Assembly (NCBI RefSeq): GCF_963676685.1
Contig: NC_092346.1
Coordinates: 29,711,133 to 29,775,132 of the forward strand
Direction of reading: 5' to 3'
DNA: 64,000 bases
Source: Mytilus edulis
Lineage: Eukaryota > Mollusca > Bivalvia > Mytilida > Mytilidae
The notes beneath the pieces were generated by a model. It saw only the letters and a program-made list of their open reading frames with translations. It was not told the origin of the DNA and did no database searches. The position numbers and the translations under genes are program-made. This document shows, one piece after another, positions 45,710-56,809 of the stretch (positions are counted from its first letter, which is position 1; each line of letters opens with the position of its first letter).

Positions 45710-47936
45710 TTTCTTTAAACGTTTATATCTGTACTGTCCCTTATTGAGAATTTCAAAATATATGTTAATTATGGGTTCAAAGAATGGGGGCTATTTTGAA
45801 ATTCGACTTGTCCGTCCGTTCGTTCTACAAAGATTTACATAACTCATACTAATGCACTTTTGAACAAAAAGACTTAATATTTAATCATCAGCTTAACAGT
45901 GATGAGTTGTAACATGTGAGCGCTTTTTGGATCTGTCAGAAACCCAATCGTCAATCCTCGGGTGACTCCGCTACATGAAAGTACGGAATCGGCCGAGTTG
46001 AAACGAATGGTCGGACACCTTCTCGCTGTTTGCGTATACTTTGAATTTTTCAATAATGTATAATGCGAACTTACAACTTTTCAGATACTTTGAATTACGA
46101 TAGGGGCATGCTTATAGCAAGACAACGCGTGCATAACTGAATAAAGATTCAATATCTGTTACAACGATATGACATATTTGCCACGATTGGGCATCAACCT
46201 GTTCTCCTGTTCTAAAGAAAATACCATTTCCATAAAAAGTGCAGCATCATATGAACGTTGGCACTGACGGAGGCTATTTGTTCAACCGAAATATTTTTTA
46301 AACGCGATTTTATATAATTCTTTTCGTATACTACCATCCTATATTAGTATGATACGATCGTTGCGCAAATCTTAAGACTTTTATATTCGTATTATATATC
46401 TCCTCTTTCGGGGTTCGCTACTTTTGTAACGTATTGTGATTTTAAGGGAGTAGTCAAACTACCGATGGAGGTAATTGTTAGCCTTTAAGATCTTGACACT
46501 CGTTGGGTTTATTTTCCCTATAAAAGTTATATTTATCTATTTTTAAAATGAACTAAAAAGAAGCCTTCTGAATCTTCTTTTCAGATGTTTGTTATATTAG
46601 TTCAGTTATAACCCCAAAAAGAGGAGGCATAGTCCTATACTTGCAGTACTATTAAATTCGATTTCCTGTATGACATGATGATTTTTCTTTAAAGTTAGCT
46701 GCAGCGGTCGGATGTGTTCAAGAGGCATGATTTTTATACCAATTTGCTAAAAAATTATATTATATAAACTAATAAATCTCTGCATGAGAATTTCTGAGAT
46801 AGGATTACAATGACAAACGATTTTACTCCGTGGATTTTAAAGATACACATCTCAACAAAAGGTTTTACAAAAATAGTATTTTATCATGATGTACTAGGTA
46901 TCACATTGAATAAAATGACTTTGATTATCGATGAAAAATCATAAATAGTGGCTGGCATGTCCCTCGCAATCAAGAATTTATTTGATGTCGTCGTTATAAA
47001 CGTAATGGGGGTTTACATCACGAGTTTTAATAAAAACCTCCCTGTTTACATGTCAGATTGACGGGAGATTTGCCAAATAAATGTTAAAATCTTGTATTAA
47101 ATCGTTTAAGGTATGTCCAATTTTAATCTGGTGATTTTGACATTAAAGTCTTCTATTTTCAGCATGTTAAATCAATAAGACATTTTTTTCTCGCATAATC
47201 AAATCAAAGGAAATCATATTGCCAATAAGATTCATACAACAAACACACTTTTTATGTAGTTTGGAAATTAAATGAAATGTTACTTTAAACAAAAAAGCGT
47301 GGGATCTCCCCCTTTTTGTTCGAAAACAATGATGCTCTAGAAACAAGATGGATGAAGCTAAAAAAATGTTGAACTACTTAAAAACCGCTGAAGAATGATT
47401 ATGCTTATTAGCTTGCTAAAGAATTAATAAATCATAAGGATAAGATACTTTCGGTTTAAGTCAACGAAACAGCAACCAAACGACACAAAAAAAATGTATG
47501 TGTTTAGTTTGAAGAAAAGACAAAACAGCGGAGACCACAAACTGAAGTCAGAGGAAAAGAGCAAAAGTGAAGAGACACACAAACAAACCTAAAAGAGAAA
47601 CAAAGCAGATAATACCAATATTCTTCCCTTATATGCCGTAGCTGTTATTTTGAAAAAGCAAACATGTTCTGCCCAAACAGGAAAGAGAAAAGCCCTAAAC
47701 ACAAAGAGAAAACACTGCATTTAAATATTCATTAGATTATCTTAGGATTAAATTACTTTCACGAGGCCTTCAACTTGTCTTTTTTTGTTGTAATTGTAGT
47801 AATTTAGTAGGTATAATGAACTATCGAATATTTTCAATCTTTTGTTCTTTTAACTGACATGACTTTGAACTCATGAATTCTTCTTTTTCCAACCATTATT
47901 CAAAACCAAATTCCAAAAAAATCATAATGGCATCAT
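45710..47936. other. No supported gene
   Basis: I see no long frame or recognised repeat. GC is a little higher near 45930-46030. Confidence 0.4.
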
Positions 47937-48180
47937 TGAGGCTCCCGCAGGGTCAAAAACGACCTGCGACCTCTGGGCTTTTAAGAGGCGACTTCCGACC
48001 TGAGGGCCTTTTAAAAACGACCTGCGACCTGTAAAATTTGGAAAAAACGACCTCCGACCAACTTCCGTCCTCTGTGTTAGGGAAAACGACCTGCGACCTG
48101 TACATTTCCCTTAAAAACGACCACTCGACGAACTTAAAAGCGACCTTGCGACCTGAGGGGGGTACCCTGTGGGAGCCTCA
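47937..48180. mobile_element. 244 bp TIR element filled with a CGACCT motif
   Basis: The ends TGAGGCTCCCGCAGGGT (47937-47953) and ACCCTGTGGGAGCCTCA (48164-48180) are inverted repeats with one mismatch, flanked by TCAT on both sides. The interior has many copies of AAAACGACCTGCGACCT or close variants, all in one orientation, separated by short variable spacers. It has much higher GC than its surroundings and no ORF. Confidence 0.8.
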
Positions 48181-49351
48181 TCATTGTTCCATTGGGAATC
48201 AGCTTTCAAGGACGTAAAATGTCTATTATACAAACTAAGTAGTAGAAAAACAATATTTTGGACTTATCATATGGTCCTTTGATGCGTGCTTGTGGCCGTT
48301 GAATGAATAATAAGCCGAACAGACTATACGCATGTATGAGATAGGATATAACCGAGGTATATTGTAGTTTTTTTGAAACGGCAATCAATTTAACATAAAA
48401 TATTATATTAATATCTGTAGAGTTAAAAATGGATATTTTATACGACAGTGAACTCAGGGTGACCGCACTTTTGGTGCTTCACTGTTTCTTATCTTTCGTA
48501 TGATTGATGACTTTCGATTGATTTTCCCATCAAATTAATCTCGTCTTCATTAAATCGATTCGGTATGACGTCCTTCTATCCTAAAGATATATTAAGTTAG
48601 AGTTCAAGTTATTTAGACTTATGCTTTAATCATCATTGTATAAAAACATTGATACATTATCTATTCATTTAAATATCGAATTAATTTAAATATTGAAATT
48701 CATATATTCATCTTAAACCGTTATCGGACATAAATCATTATTTTTCAAACTGTAACATGTTTGGTTTTTTTTTACATTTAAGTCAGCTTCTCATGAGGGA
48801 ACCGTACAATAGCAAAATTTTAAACTCTAGCCAATATATCATTTTCATTGGCAGTTAAATTCCAGACCAAGTCCAGTTTTTTTGGTACTATTGTTAAACC
48901 CAGTCTCGTATTTCTTTTGAGTTATGCTTGTAAAAAGTAGCAAAACACCAGGAAACAACTAAAAACCATTAGTCAAAGGAAAACAGACGGCAAAGTTACG
49001 GCCAAATGAAAAAAAAAGACCAAGAGACTCTACATGGAAAATTTAAGATAAGCTACAACAAAACCAAACCATAGTTGAGCACAGGTGTTCCGAAAGGATG
49101 AACAGTTCCTGCTGGACTATATTTACATGCGTTGTGTTGTAATGTTATACGTTTTGTGATACAGCATCATAATTGGCATTGTCAAACTGATTTGAGTTTC
49201 TTGTCTAACCATTAGGTATACTAAATTAATAAAATGTCGGTACACATACATACCTTGTCAGCAACAACAGACACTATTTTTTTTTAAACTCACACAACAG
49301 AAAACAGAAAGCTTAAGTCTTAAACCTGCTATTCATAGGTTGTCTTTATTT
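48181..49351. other. No supported gene
   Basis: The minus frame 48206-48388 has no recognisable content. Confidence 0.4.
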
Positions 49352-49609
49352 GCTGTCTGTTATGTTTGTTTTTCGCTATTTCTTTTATCATAAATCAGGC
49401 AGTTCATTTTCTCGTTTGATTTGTTTTATATTTATGATTTCTGTTCAATTAAAAACGAAAAGGCCATATTTTGACATCACGGTACCTTTTTATATAGCTG
49501 GGTTTTGAACATTTCTAAAGGTTGTACTGTGACCTACAATTACTAACATACAAGTCATTTGGTCTCTGGTGGAGAGTTATTGACAATTATACAACATCTC
49601 CTTTTTTTC
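49352..49609 (-). repeat. Family B repeat, inverted and diverged
   Basis: Plus-strand GTTTGTTTTTCGCTATTTC, AGGCAGTTCATTTTCTCGTT, GTACTGTGACCTACAATTAC and GGTCTCTGGTGGAGAGTTAT keep the inverted family B order. Confidence 0.7.
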
Positions 49610-50335
49610 ATATAAAGCTAAAGCCATGTTAATCTATATAAAAACAAGAACTGGATTCGTGTGTTTCGAAGCATACGTGACAGATCCTGCTCAAGTAGTG
49701 TCTACCGGTGTGAAGTTTTAGAAACTAGAAGACTAGAAACACGTCAAAACTGGTAGCACACTAAGATGAGTGATAATGGTAGTGTTGTCTAGGAGATAGT
49801 AAACAAGCATAACAAAGGTCGTAAAAAGGGTGTGTTTATTTCCACCAACATCAAATAAGGCGAAACGCAAAAGTGCGAAACCAAAATCAGTTCTCGATTT
49901 TGCACTTTCCCCTCCTTGTTTTTTAACTTTTCAGACGAACTTTCAAAGAAGATGAACGCTAAATGACAGCATCCGGTCATCAATCAAGTAAGCATCAAAG
50001 AACTCTATCCTACAACCAAAATATTGTGTGATAAATTGGGTTTGCATTGTCAACATATCCACCTTTTCAAAAATTAACATAAAAGATATAACGAAATGTG
50101 TATTGTTTCCATTTATGAAACGAAAAAACAATCAAAACCACGAAGACACAGTGAAAAAAAGTTGAAAACAGTAACACCAAGGATCTAGCTAGTGTGCTCC
50201 TGATATAGACAAACAGTTCGTGTTCTAGTATTGACATTCGTTATCTTGCTTTGTTAATTCGCATCAAAAAGGAGGACGAAGACAACGAATATATATACTC
50301 ATAATTCTTACTTCACTTTAGGAAACACACTACGT

Positions 50336-50432
50336 CATGACAAAAACAAAAAAGAAAACAAACACCACAAAACATCACATAGAAAGCTAAACGACGAGTA
50401 ACACGAATACCACCAATATCCGGGGAAGAGTA
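50336..50432 (-). repeat. Family A 3' fragment, inverted
   Basis: AACACCACAAAACATCACAT, GAGTAACACGAATACCACCA and ATATCCGGGGAAG resemble the inverted family A tail (compare AACACGAACCCCATC at 10792). Confidence 0.5.
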
Positions 50433-50449
50433 GCCGGTACTCTGTAATG

Positions 50450-50724
50450 TTACAGCGGATTCCATTGAGTGTGTAGCCAAAGGTAATATCTTTGGTTAGC
50501 TTGCTTGTTAGATGAACCGTGAAGTCATTGTTAGCTTAGGTAAACTACCCTACTTTAAGAATAGACTAGTCCTACAGAAAACAAATCAATCTGTCTGTTC
50601 GACTATGCTTATTCGAAAGGAGGGTATAGTTTATCTAACCCAACAATGACTTCACGGTTCAGCTAACAAGCAAGCTAACCAAAGATATTACCTTTCGCTA
50701 CACACTCAATGGAATCTGCTGTAA
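50450..50724. repeat. Foldback palindrome, about 275 bp
   Basis: The left arm TTACAGCGGATTCCATTGAG is mirrored by CTCAATGGAATCTGCTGTAA. Further inside, GTGAAGTCATTGTTAGC is mirrored by a CAACAATGACTTCAC arm. The centre is near 50587. A MITE-like foldback element is likely. Confidence 0.85.
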
Positions 50725-50840
50725 TAGATGTCAAAATGTTGCTTTTAGTGACAAATTTGATATTTTCAAGCTTTCGGGTGTCAGCCTAAATATATTAACG
50801 TTAGTAATCAAATTTCTGTTTTTACTCTATATACCAGCAG

Positions 50841-50943
50841 TCGATTTCACAAAAAAACTTACGACTAAGATCGGTCGTAAGTATACTGAATTGTTCATGA
50901 CTTACGATCAATCTTATAGTCTTAAGATTTTTTGTGAAATCGA
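50841..50943. repeat. Foldback palindrome, about 103 bp
   Basis: TCGATTTCACAAAAAAACTT and its inverted counterpart ending TTTTGTGAAATCGA bracket ACGACTAAGATCGGTCGTAA and TTACGATCAATCTTATAGTC. Confidence 0.85.
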
Positions 50944-51084
50944 ATCCTGTATTATAAGTATTATAATAATATTACAAAATCCGAACATCGTGAGAAGAAT
51001 AACCGCTTTCTTCCATGCATCTGTAATGTCGCATTGGATAGAGAATGCATGTACATGTATAAGTTGAGTTTATTTTTCAAAAAA

Positions 51085-51778
51085 ATGTGTATTATGGACA
51101 ATGCATGCAAGTGACAATATTTCTCTCCGGATATGGTATGGTAGCCTTCATGTTTGTAAATTTCTCCTAAATTTTGTGTTCTGTGAACAAGGCGTGCAAG
51201 TGACATTATTTCTCTCCGGATATAGTATGGTAGCTTTCAAGTTTTGTATATTTCTCTTTAATTATGTGTCCTGTTGAATAGGCGTGTAAGTGACATCATT
51301 TATCTCCAGATATGGCATGGTAGCCTTCCAGTTTTGTTTATTTCTCTTAATTTGCGTGTTCTGTGGTCAAGATGTGCAAGTGACATTATTTCTCTCCGGA
51401 TATTGTATGGTAGTCTTCAAGTTTTGTATATTTCCCTTAAATTGTGTGTTCTGTCGACATACGCTGCAAGTGACAAGATTTCTCTCCGGATATGGTATGG
51501 TAGCCTCTAGTTTTGTATCTTTCTCTTAAATTGTGTGTTCTGTGGACAATGCGTGCAAGTGACATCATTTCTCTCCGGAGATGGTATAGAAGCCCTCAAG
51601 TTTTGTATAATTTTCAAAATTTGTGTGTTTTGAGGACAGGCGTGCAAGTGACATCATTTCTCTCCGGAGATGGTATGGAAGCTCTCAAGTTTTGTATAAT
51701 TTTCAAAATTTGTGTGTTTTGAGGACAGGCGTGCAAGTGACATCATTTATCTCCGGAGATGGTATAGAAGCCTTCAAA
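51085..51778. repeat. Minisatellite, eight units of 89-90 bp
   Basis: The motif GCAAGTGACA (GTAAGTGACA in unit 3) starts at 51107, 51196, 51286, 51376, 51466, 51555, 51644 and 51733. Each unit contains TTTCTCTCCGGATATGGTAT-like sequence. Units 6-8 share a variant (CCGGAGATGGTAT, AATTTTCAAAATTTG), so the last part spread more recently. Because 90 is divisible by three, frames stay open across units (51274-51722), but they are repeat-derived. Confidence 0.95.
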
Positions 51779-52610
51779 AATGTAAACTAATTGCTCAATA
51801 TCACATTCTTTCCTTATTCGTCTTATATTATTATACATACTAAGACCCTTTAACAACGTAGTTCTGACTGTGGTATGTTAGAGAAAAAATTAGTTCGATA
51901 ACAATGGCAGAATATTATACGTTGATAGGAAATATTTATTGAACTATTTTGCATAGCTAATATCTGAACCTTTTTATCTCAATTTTTGGATATCTTCCAA
52001 TCGATTTGTTTATTTTAAACATCAATACTTTACATACTTCCCCGTATTTTGTTCGGTTCTTTGTGGTACTTGATCTAGATGTTGATAGTTCTTGTATACT
52101 GGTTCAATATTAACTGAAATATTATTACGACGAGTTTTTCTCATATTAATTAAATTTAACAATCAATGACGGCAAAACAATGATGAGAAAAACAAAACAA
52201 AATTGGGTTCAATGCAAACGATGATTCTGCAAAAATACATTTTAAATAGCTTTAATAGGTAGAAAAACTTTGCAATATATTAAATTGTCGTTGTTGCTGA
52301 CAATTGTAAATTAAAATTGAAGTCAAAGCGCTGTATCATTTTTCTCCATGTTTTCAAAACATAGCAACAGTATAATTTTAAAGCATAATTCTTAATCAAT
52401 TTTCTATTCATGAAAATTTTAATTTTGCTTGATGTATTGCATAAATTTTAATATTTTATGAAGCATTTAATGATCAATGTTATTCACGGGGAACTAAAAT
52501 TACAAATTTATTTTAGAACGGACACGGACCTAATTAAATGACACAGCAGTGCACTCAGCAGTCAGCAGACAAGTTTTCATCGTGTTGTAACTGGCGATGT
52601 CACTTTCACA

Positions 52611-52872
52611 GCATTTTACTGGCATTATGTTTTTTGGTCTGTGCAGCCGTCCGTCCGTCTGTCCGTTCGTTTGTCCCGCTTAGGGTTACATTTTTTGGTC
52701 AAGATAGTTTTGGATGAAGTTGAAGTCCAATCAACTTGAAACTTAGTACACCTTTTCTTTATGATATCGTCTTTCTATTCTTAATGCCAAATTAGAGTTT
52801 TGACCCCACGGTCTACTGAACATAGAAAATGATACAGCCAGTTGGACATCCTTGTACTATGGACACATTTTG
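52611..52872 (+). repeat. Family H dispersed repeat
   Basis: GGCATTATGTTTTTTGGTCT, then CGTCCGTCTGTCCGTTCG, GATGAAGTTGAAGTCCAATC, AACTTGAAACTTAGTACAC and ACTGAACATAGAAAATGATA. An inverted copy lies at 63546-63825. Confidence 0.85.
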
Positions 52873-53650
52873 GTTAGTTACAATATCAAATATATGTGGC
52901 TTCCGAATGCCCGATATACAATTACAACTTTGGGATTTATACAGTAATAAGAACGGAATTTTCCAGTTATGATCTTCCGTGCCATAACAAAATATTAAAA
53001 CGCAATTTTATTTTAATTGTGAAAAAAGCACTCTTTTTTATTAGCAGTATCAATTGGAAGAAAATAGAATATGTACACGATCATTTACAATTGAAATTAG
53101 TTGTTTACTTGTCTCCAAAACAGCCCTTGTCCAGACTGAAAACACAATGACGAAAAATAAGTCAGTCTACAATATTTTTGGGACATGACCATAAACCCAA
53201 GTTTTCTAGTTTAGAGACCTGTTGATCGGCAGTTATTAGATGTTGATAGTAAGTGAAATTAATCAATATTCGTCTGATTTCTATACCTTTTTCGCGGATT
53301 TTTTAAGTCGAATATGTGATAGTTTCTTGTGTGTGTGGGTGTGTGTGATTTATCGTTTGGTTGATATTGGGCTTTGTGTTGAATTCCGACTTATATCATG
53401 TATATATAGCCAATCCTTCCATGTACATTGGATTCAGCAAAACGATATATATGTTCAAATATTGATGACGGTCACTACGCTTAAGTAAGCTTGAAAATGT
53501 GACCAAAATCATTTACATGAGTATATCCATCCCTGATGAATGACTAACTGAGTGATTGACTGCATGGTGTTTAACGAGCAGTGGAAAATGTTTCATGCTT
53601 ATAAAAGTGTTTAGCATAGCCGAAATATAATATATATACTTATAAAATTC

Positions 53651-53656
53651 TTTATT
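53651..53656 (-). terminator. Candidate polyadenylation signal (AATAAA)
   Basis: AATAAA on the minus strand about 180 nt after the stop codon of the 470 aa gene. Others lie at 53665-53670 and 53698-53703. Confidence 0.4.
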
Positions 53657-53834
53657 TTATGATTTTTATTAACATTTCAATTTGCACATACAATGTATTT
53701 ATTGCATGTGTAATTTTCTCAGTTACTTACGTCATAAGGGATTTATAAAATTCCTTGTTATATAAAGCACAAAATTGTAGCATAAATGGCAACGTAAAAT
53801 GCACAAAAGTAAATATTACATCTTTTTAGTTACA

Positions 53835-55247
53835 TTATACACACGTTTCACGTGCAGTCGTTAAAGCTAGTGTCCTCTCAGCACGTTTACTAACAGATGA
53901 GTCTAGAGGTGGTAGTTTCATAAGACTTAAAGGAGGTCTATTTGCAATTACCCCTGGAGGCCGATTTGCTACTTCCTGAGTAGAACGTCCACGTCGAGAC
54001 ATAGGTCGTGAGGATGATGTATAGTCCAATGTTGTATTTTGTGACGACTGAACACTATTTTTCTGGTAATTTAATGTCGTACTATTGACTGGATTAGAAT
54101 CAATTGACAGTATAGGCTTTGGTCCATTTGAAGTCATGATGACCCTATCTGACTTCGGTCTATTGTTCATATTTGAAGTAGAATTTCCGTTTTTTAGTAA
54201 CCTCGCTTCCGTTCTTTGACGCACAAGATACACATTTTCCGAAGTAGGTCGACTAGCTCGAACATTACCATATTGCTGCCTGCGGTGTCGTTGTCTGGTC
54301 GAAATTTCAGACATGGTGTCTTCTCTTTGACGATTTCTAGCATGCTTTTCATATTGTGCTTTACTGAAGCTTGTGTTTGTTGTGTTGGTATTTTCAGAGT
54401 TTTTATTTGTGCTTCGTAAATCAGTCCGTTCACGTCTTATACCAGTTCGTTCCCGAATTATACCAGTTCGCTCACGTGTTATACCCGTTCGCTCACGTGT
54501 AATACCCGTTCGTTCACGTGTTATATCAGGTTCAACACATGGTACTGGTGTCTTAATATGAGCATACCTATCGTACCCTATAGGGTCAATAATGTCATTA
54601 GTAGGCGTGGCGGGCGGAGCCTGGACATTGAATGATGTCTCTGTTAGCACCATTTTTCTATTTTCGCCTTCATGGCGACTAGGACATTCACGATATGAAC
54701 CCTCGACATCTCGTTTTCCTAGTCTAGAAGTTGGTCTTGTAGACCGGCAGCGTCTTTGTGCAGTAGAATCAACAGGACTCTCATCTTCGTCGTCCGCCGG
54801 TAGATGGCGTCGTCGGACGTAGCTTGATTTTGGACGATTAATCCTGGTATTAATCATTCGTTCTTCGTCGGCCATTTTTGTTTCTTCCTCGTCAGATGAT
54901 GAATTATTTATTATATTTTTATCATTATGAAATCCCATAGAAGTTTTAGATCTACCGCCTTTTTGTTTATGCACAGAGAGACGTTGTGATAGTCTTTTTT
55001 CGGTCTCTTTAAATGAGCTATCACTTAAGCTATTATCCCCTTCCGCACAGTGATCGTCTTGGCGATGAAGGGCGCGTTCGGTAAACTTTTTATTTAATTC
55101 CTCTTGGTCCTGAACAAGTCTGAATATCTGATCTGCTTTTGATTCGTGAAAACTTAAATTAATTCGAGACAATACTTTATCTGAAGAATTTCTGGGTGGT
55201 TCTGGATCGCTGTCGTTACTAACAATAGTAGCATTCGATGAGGCCAT
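53835..55247 (-). CDS. Disordered 470 aa protein with seven-residue repeats
   Basis: A single coding exon begins at ATG 55247 in good context (GACCATGG) and ends at TAA 53835-53837. The N-terminus is Ser/Asp/Pro-rich. A likely amphipathic helix (ADQIFRLVQDQEELNKKFTE) covers about residues 38-57. Next come a Ser/Asp/Glu tract (NNSSSDEEETKMADEE, about 113-130) and Arg/Ser/Pro-rich regions (RPKSSYVRRRH, RPTSRLGKRD). Five tandem GITRERT-type heptads lie at about 242-276. The C-terminus has NRPPGVIANRPPLSLMKLPP and ends RETCV. There is no signal peptide, membrane segment or catalytic motif. A frame of 470 codons in this AT-rich DNA is strong evidence of coding. I do not recognise the family; a disordered scaffold or cytoskeletal/nuclear protein is only a guess. 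Confidence 0.88.
   Translation of the reverse strand: MASSNATIVSNDSDPEPPRNSSDKVLSRINLSFHESKADQIFRLVQDQEELNKKFTERALHRQDDHCAEGDNSLSDSSFKETEKRLSQRLSVHKQKGGRSKTSMGFHNDKNIINNSSSDEEETKMADEERMINTRINRPKSSYVRRRHLPADDEDESPVDSTAQRRCRSTRPTSRLGKRDVEGSYRECPSRHEGENRKMVLTETSFNVQAPPATPTNDIIDPIGYDRYAHIKTPVPCVEPDITRERTGITRERTGITRERTGIIRERTGIRRERTDLRSTNKNSENTNTTNTSFSKAQYEKHARNRQREDTMSEISTRQRHRRQQYGNVRASRPTSENVYLVRQRTEARLLKNGNSTSNMNNRPKSDRVIMTSNGPKPILSIDSNPVNSTTLNYQKNSVQSSQNTTLDYTSSSRPMSRRGRSTQEVANRPPGVIANRPPLSLMKLPPLDSSVSKRAERTLALTTARETCV
54420..54524 (-). repeat. Five 21 bp in-frame tandem repeats in the 470 aa gene
   Basis: The units lie at 54504-54524, 54483-54503, 54462-54482, 54441-54461 and 54420-54440. 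They encode (D/G)-I-(T/I/R)-R-E-R-T. Three units contain the palindrome CACGTG. Identity falls toward the 3' unit, suggesting stepwise expansion. Confidence 0.95.
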
Positions 55248-55250
55248 GGT

Positions 55251-55256
55251 CTACAT
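55251..55256 (-). promoter_or_regulatory. Minimal start-stop uORF (ATG-TAG)
   Basis: On the minus strand the leader reads CAACCATGTAGACCATGGCC. An ATG followed at once by TAG sits three nucleotides before the main ATG. Both ATGs have ACC before them. A start-stop element is known to hold initiating/terminating ribosomes and lower downstream translation in other genes. Here that is inference. Confidence 0.6.
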
Positions 55257-55265
55257 GGTTGAAAC

Positions 55266-55938
55266 CTGTAAATAGACCAATGAACTGTTTACATTATGAT
55301 ATACATTGTAATTCCGTGTCAAGACTTAATTAAAATGCCGAACAAAAGACAAAAAGAAAGAATTGGCATTTTAAAGATCATGCGTTTCAAATTACCAAAC
55401 ACAATCCATCTTTTCATAAATATATAACAATGAAAAAGAAAACCTTACATTTTGTTTACACTTTCGATTTTATTCCTTGTTGGGTTATAAATAATTGTAG
55501 CAATTACTGACTTTTTTGTAAATACATACTGACATTGCACGTGACTAGCCTGTATTGAAAATTGATGTACCATGCATTTTTTATACTATTTTTGTCAATT
55601 TTCAAAAAGACATATTATATATAATTTAAAAGTGCATTGAACGGAACATAGAGCATGGTAAATGCATTTAAATAATAAATAATAAATTCTTATGTCATTT
55701 TTAAATATATGTGAAAGTGTAAAAGGTATATGAATTGTTTAAATATCCATATAAAATTGTGCGTGTTTAAAATATAAAATAGCTATGAAAATAACGAAGT
55801 ATTGAAAGCTTTACAATGAAAACATTCCGCACAATGTGTAATTACTTAACGGAACTCCTTGTAGATATCATTGCCTGGGCTTCTCTAAGATCCTCTAAGG
55901 CCACGTTAAACTTTAAAATATATAGTTCAAAAACTCAC
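55266..55938 (-). other. Probable 5'UTR intron of the 470 aa gene
   Basis: On the minus strand a strong donor GAG/GTGAGT (exon end at 55939) and an acceptor TATTTACAG/GTTTCAACC (exon start at 55265) define an intron of 673 bp immediately before the coding exon. The upstream exon (from 55939 upward) has no identified start. A plus-strand frame at 55816-56004 overlaps it and is not called. Confidence 0.45.
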
Positions 55939-55939
55939 C

Positions 55940-56809
55940 TCGTGCAAAATTTTGAAAACAACAGTCATGTAAAAAAATGTTATTTTAATATATCAGAAGT
56001 TTAGAACAAACTAACACATAACACTACAACGTGTGATTCCATACTTTAATTCCATGTTAAAGGCCACGGTATGTATTGTATAAATAACTCTTTAAATCGT
56101 CTTTGTCAAACCCCGGTTGTCATGGTACAATGTACACATAGATCGATCATGTTCTATCTGAACATTTAAAAGGATAAACTATCGTATCATAAACATTAAT
56201 TCAATTCCAATTTGAAGATAAAGATGCAATTCTTCTTGTAAGATGAAACTTTTAACTCATGAAATATTTAAGACGAATCGAAATAGATTATCCATTATAC
56301 GTCTCTAAACGTTCCGATACCAAATAGTTTTATCACAATTATGGATAGCTCACTATTTTTTAAGAATCTGTTTTTGATTCTGGATCTGACTGGAGTGTCA
56401 TTCAACAAAGGTGTGATCGCACAATGAAAATGCAATTTACACCTGTAAATAGAAGTTCAGTCTAAAACGGGCTATTGATCTTGAGTATAACGTAGCTAAA
56501 ACACCATGGAGCCATGATATGGAAAAATGATTGGGAAACCAATATAAAAAAATAGATTTGAATCAACCATCCGTCAACTTTTACGTCATTCCATCGCCCA
56601 TTTTCATTTCACTATCCAAAGAAAGCTTCAAGTTGACTTCTCGTAAAGACGAGACCTTGAACAAAAATATGCTGGTAATGATAATTATTTTAGTTTAACA
56701 ATTAATGTATCAATATCATATGCCATTTATGTAATTACCATTTGAACTTTATAGCCTTACATTTTTCTAAGTACATCGAAGAATCTGGTGATAAAAATGA
56801 AAAAAGGCC
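55940..56809. other. Probable upstream region of the 470 aa gene
   Basis: Contains the presumed 5'UTR exon next to 55939 and unassigned promoter sequence. A TATTTATA on the minus strand near 56077-56084 is a weak TATA candidate. Confidence 0.25.

Noticed and set aside
51274-51722. Three overlapping frames in the 51 kb region
   Set aside because: They are translations of the 89-90 bp minisatellite.
54194-54822. Several frames overlapping the 470 aa gene on both strands
   Set aside because: They are shadows in other frames of the long minus-strand coding sequence.
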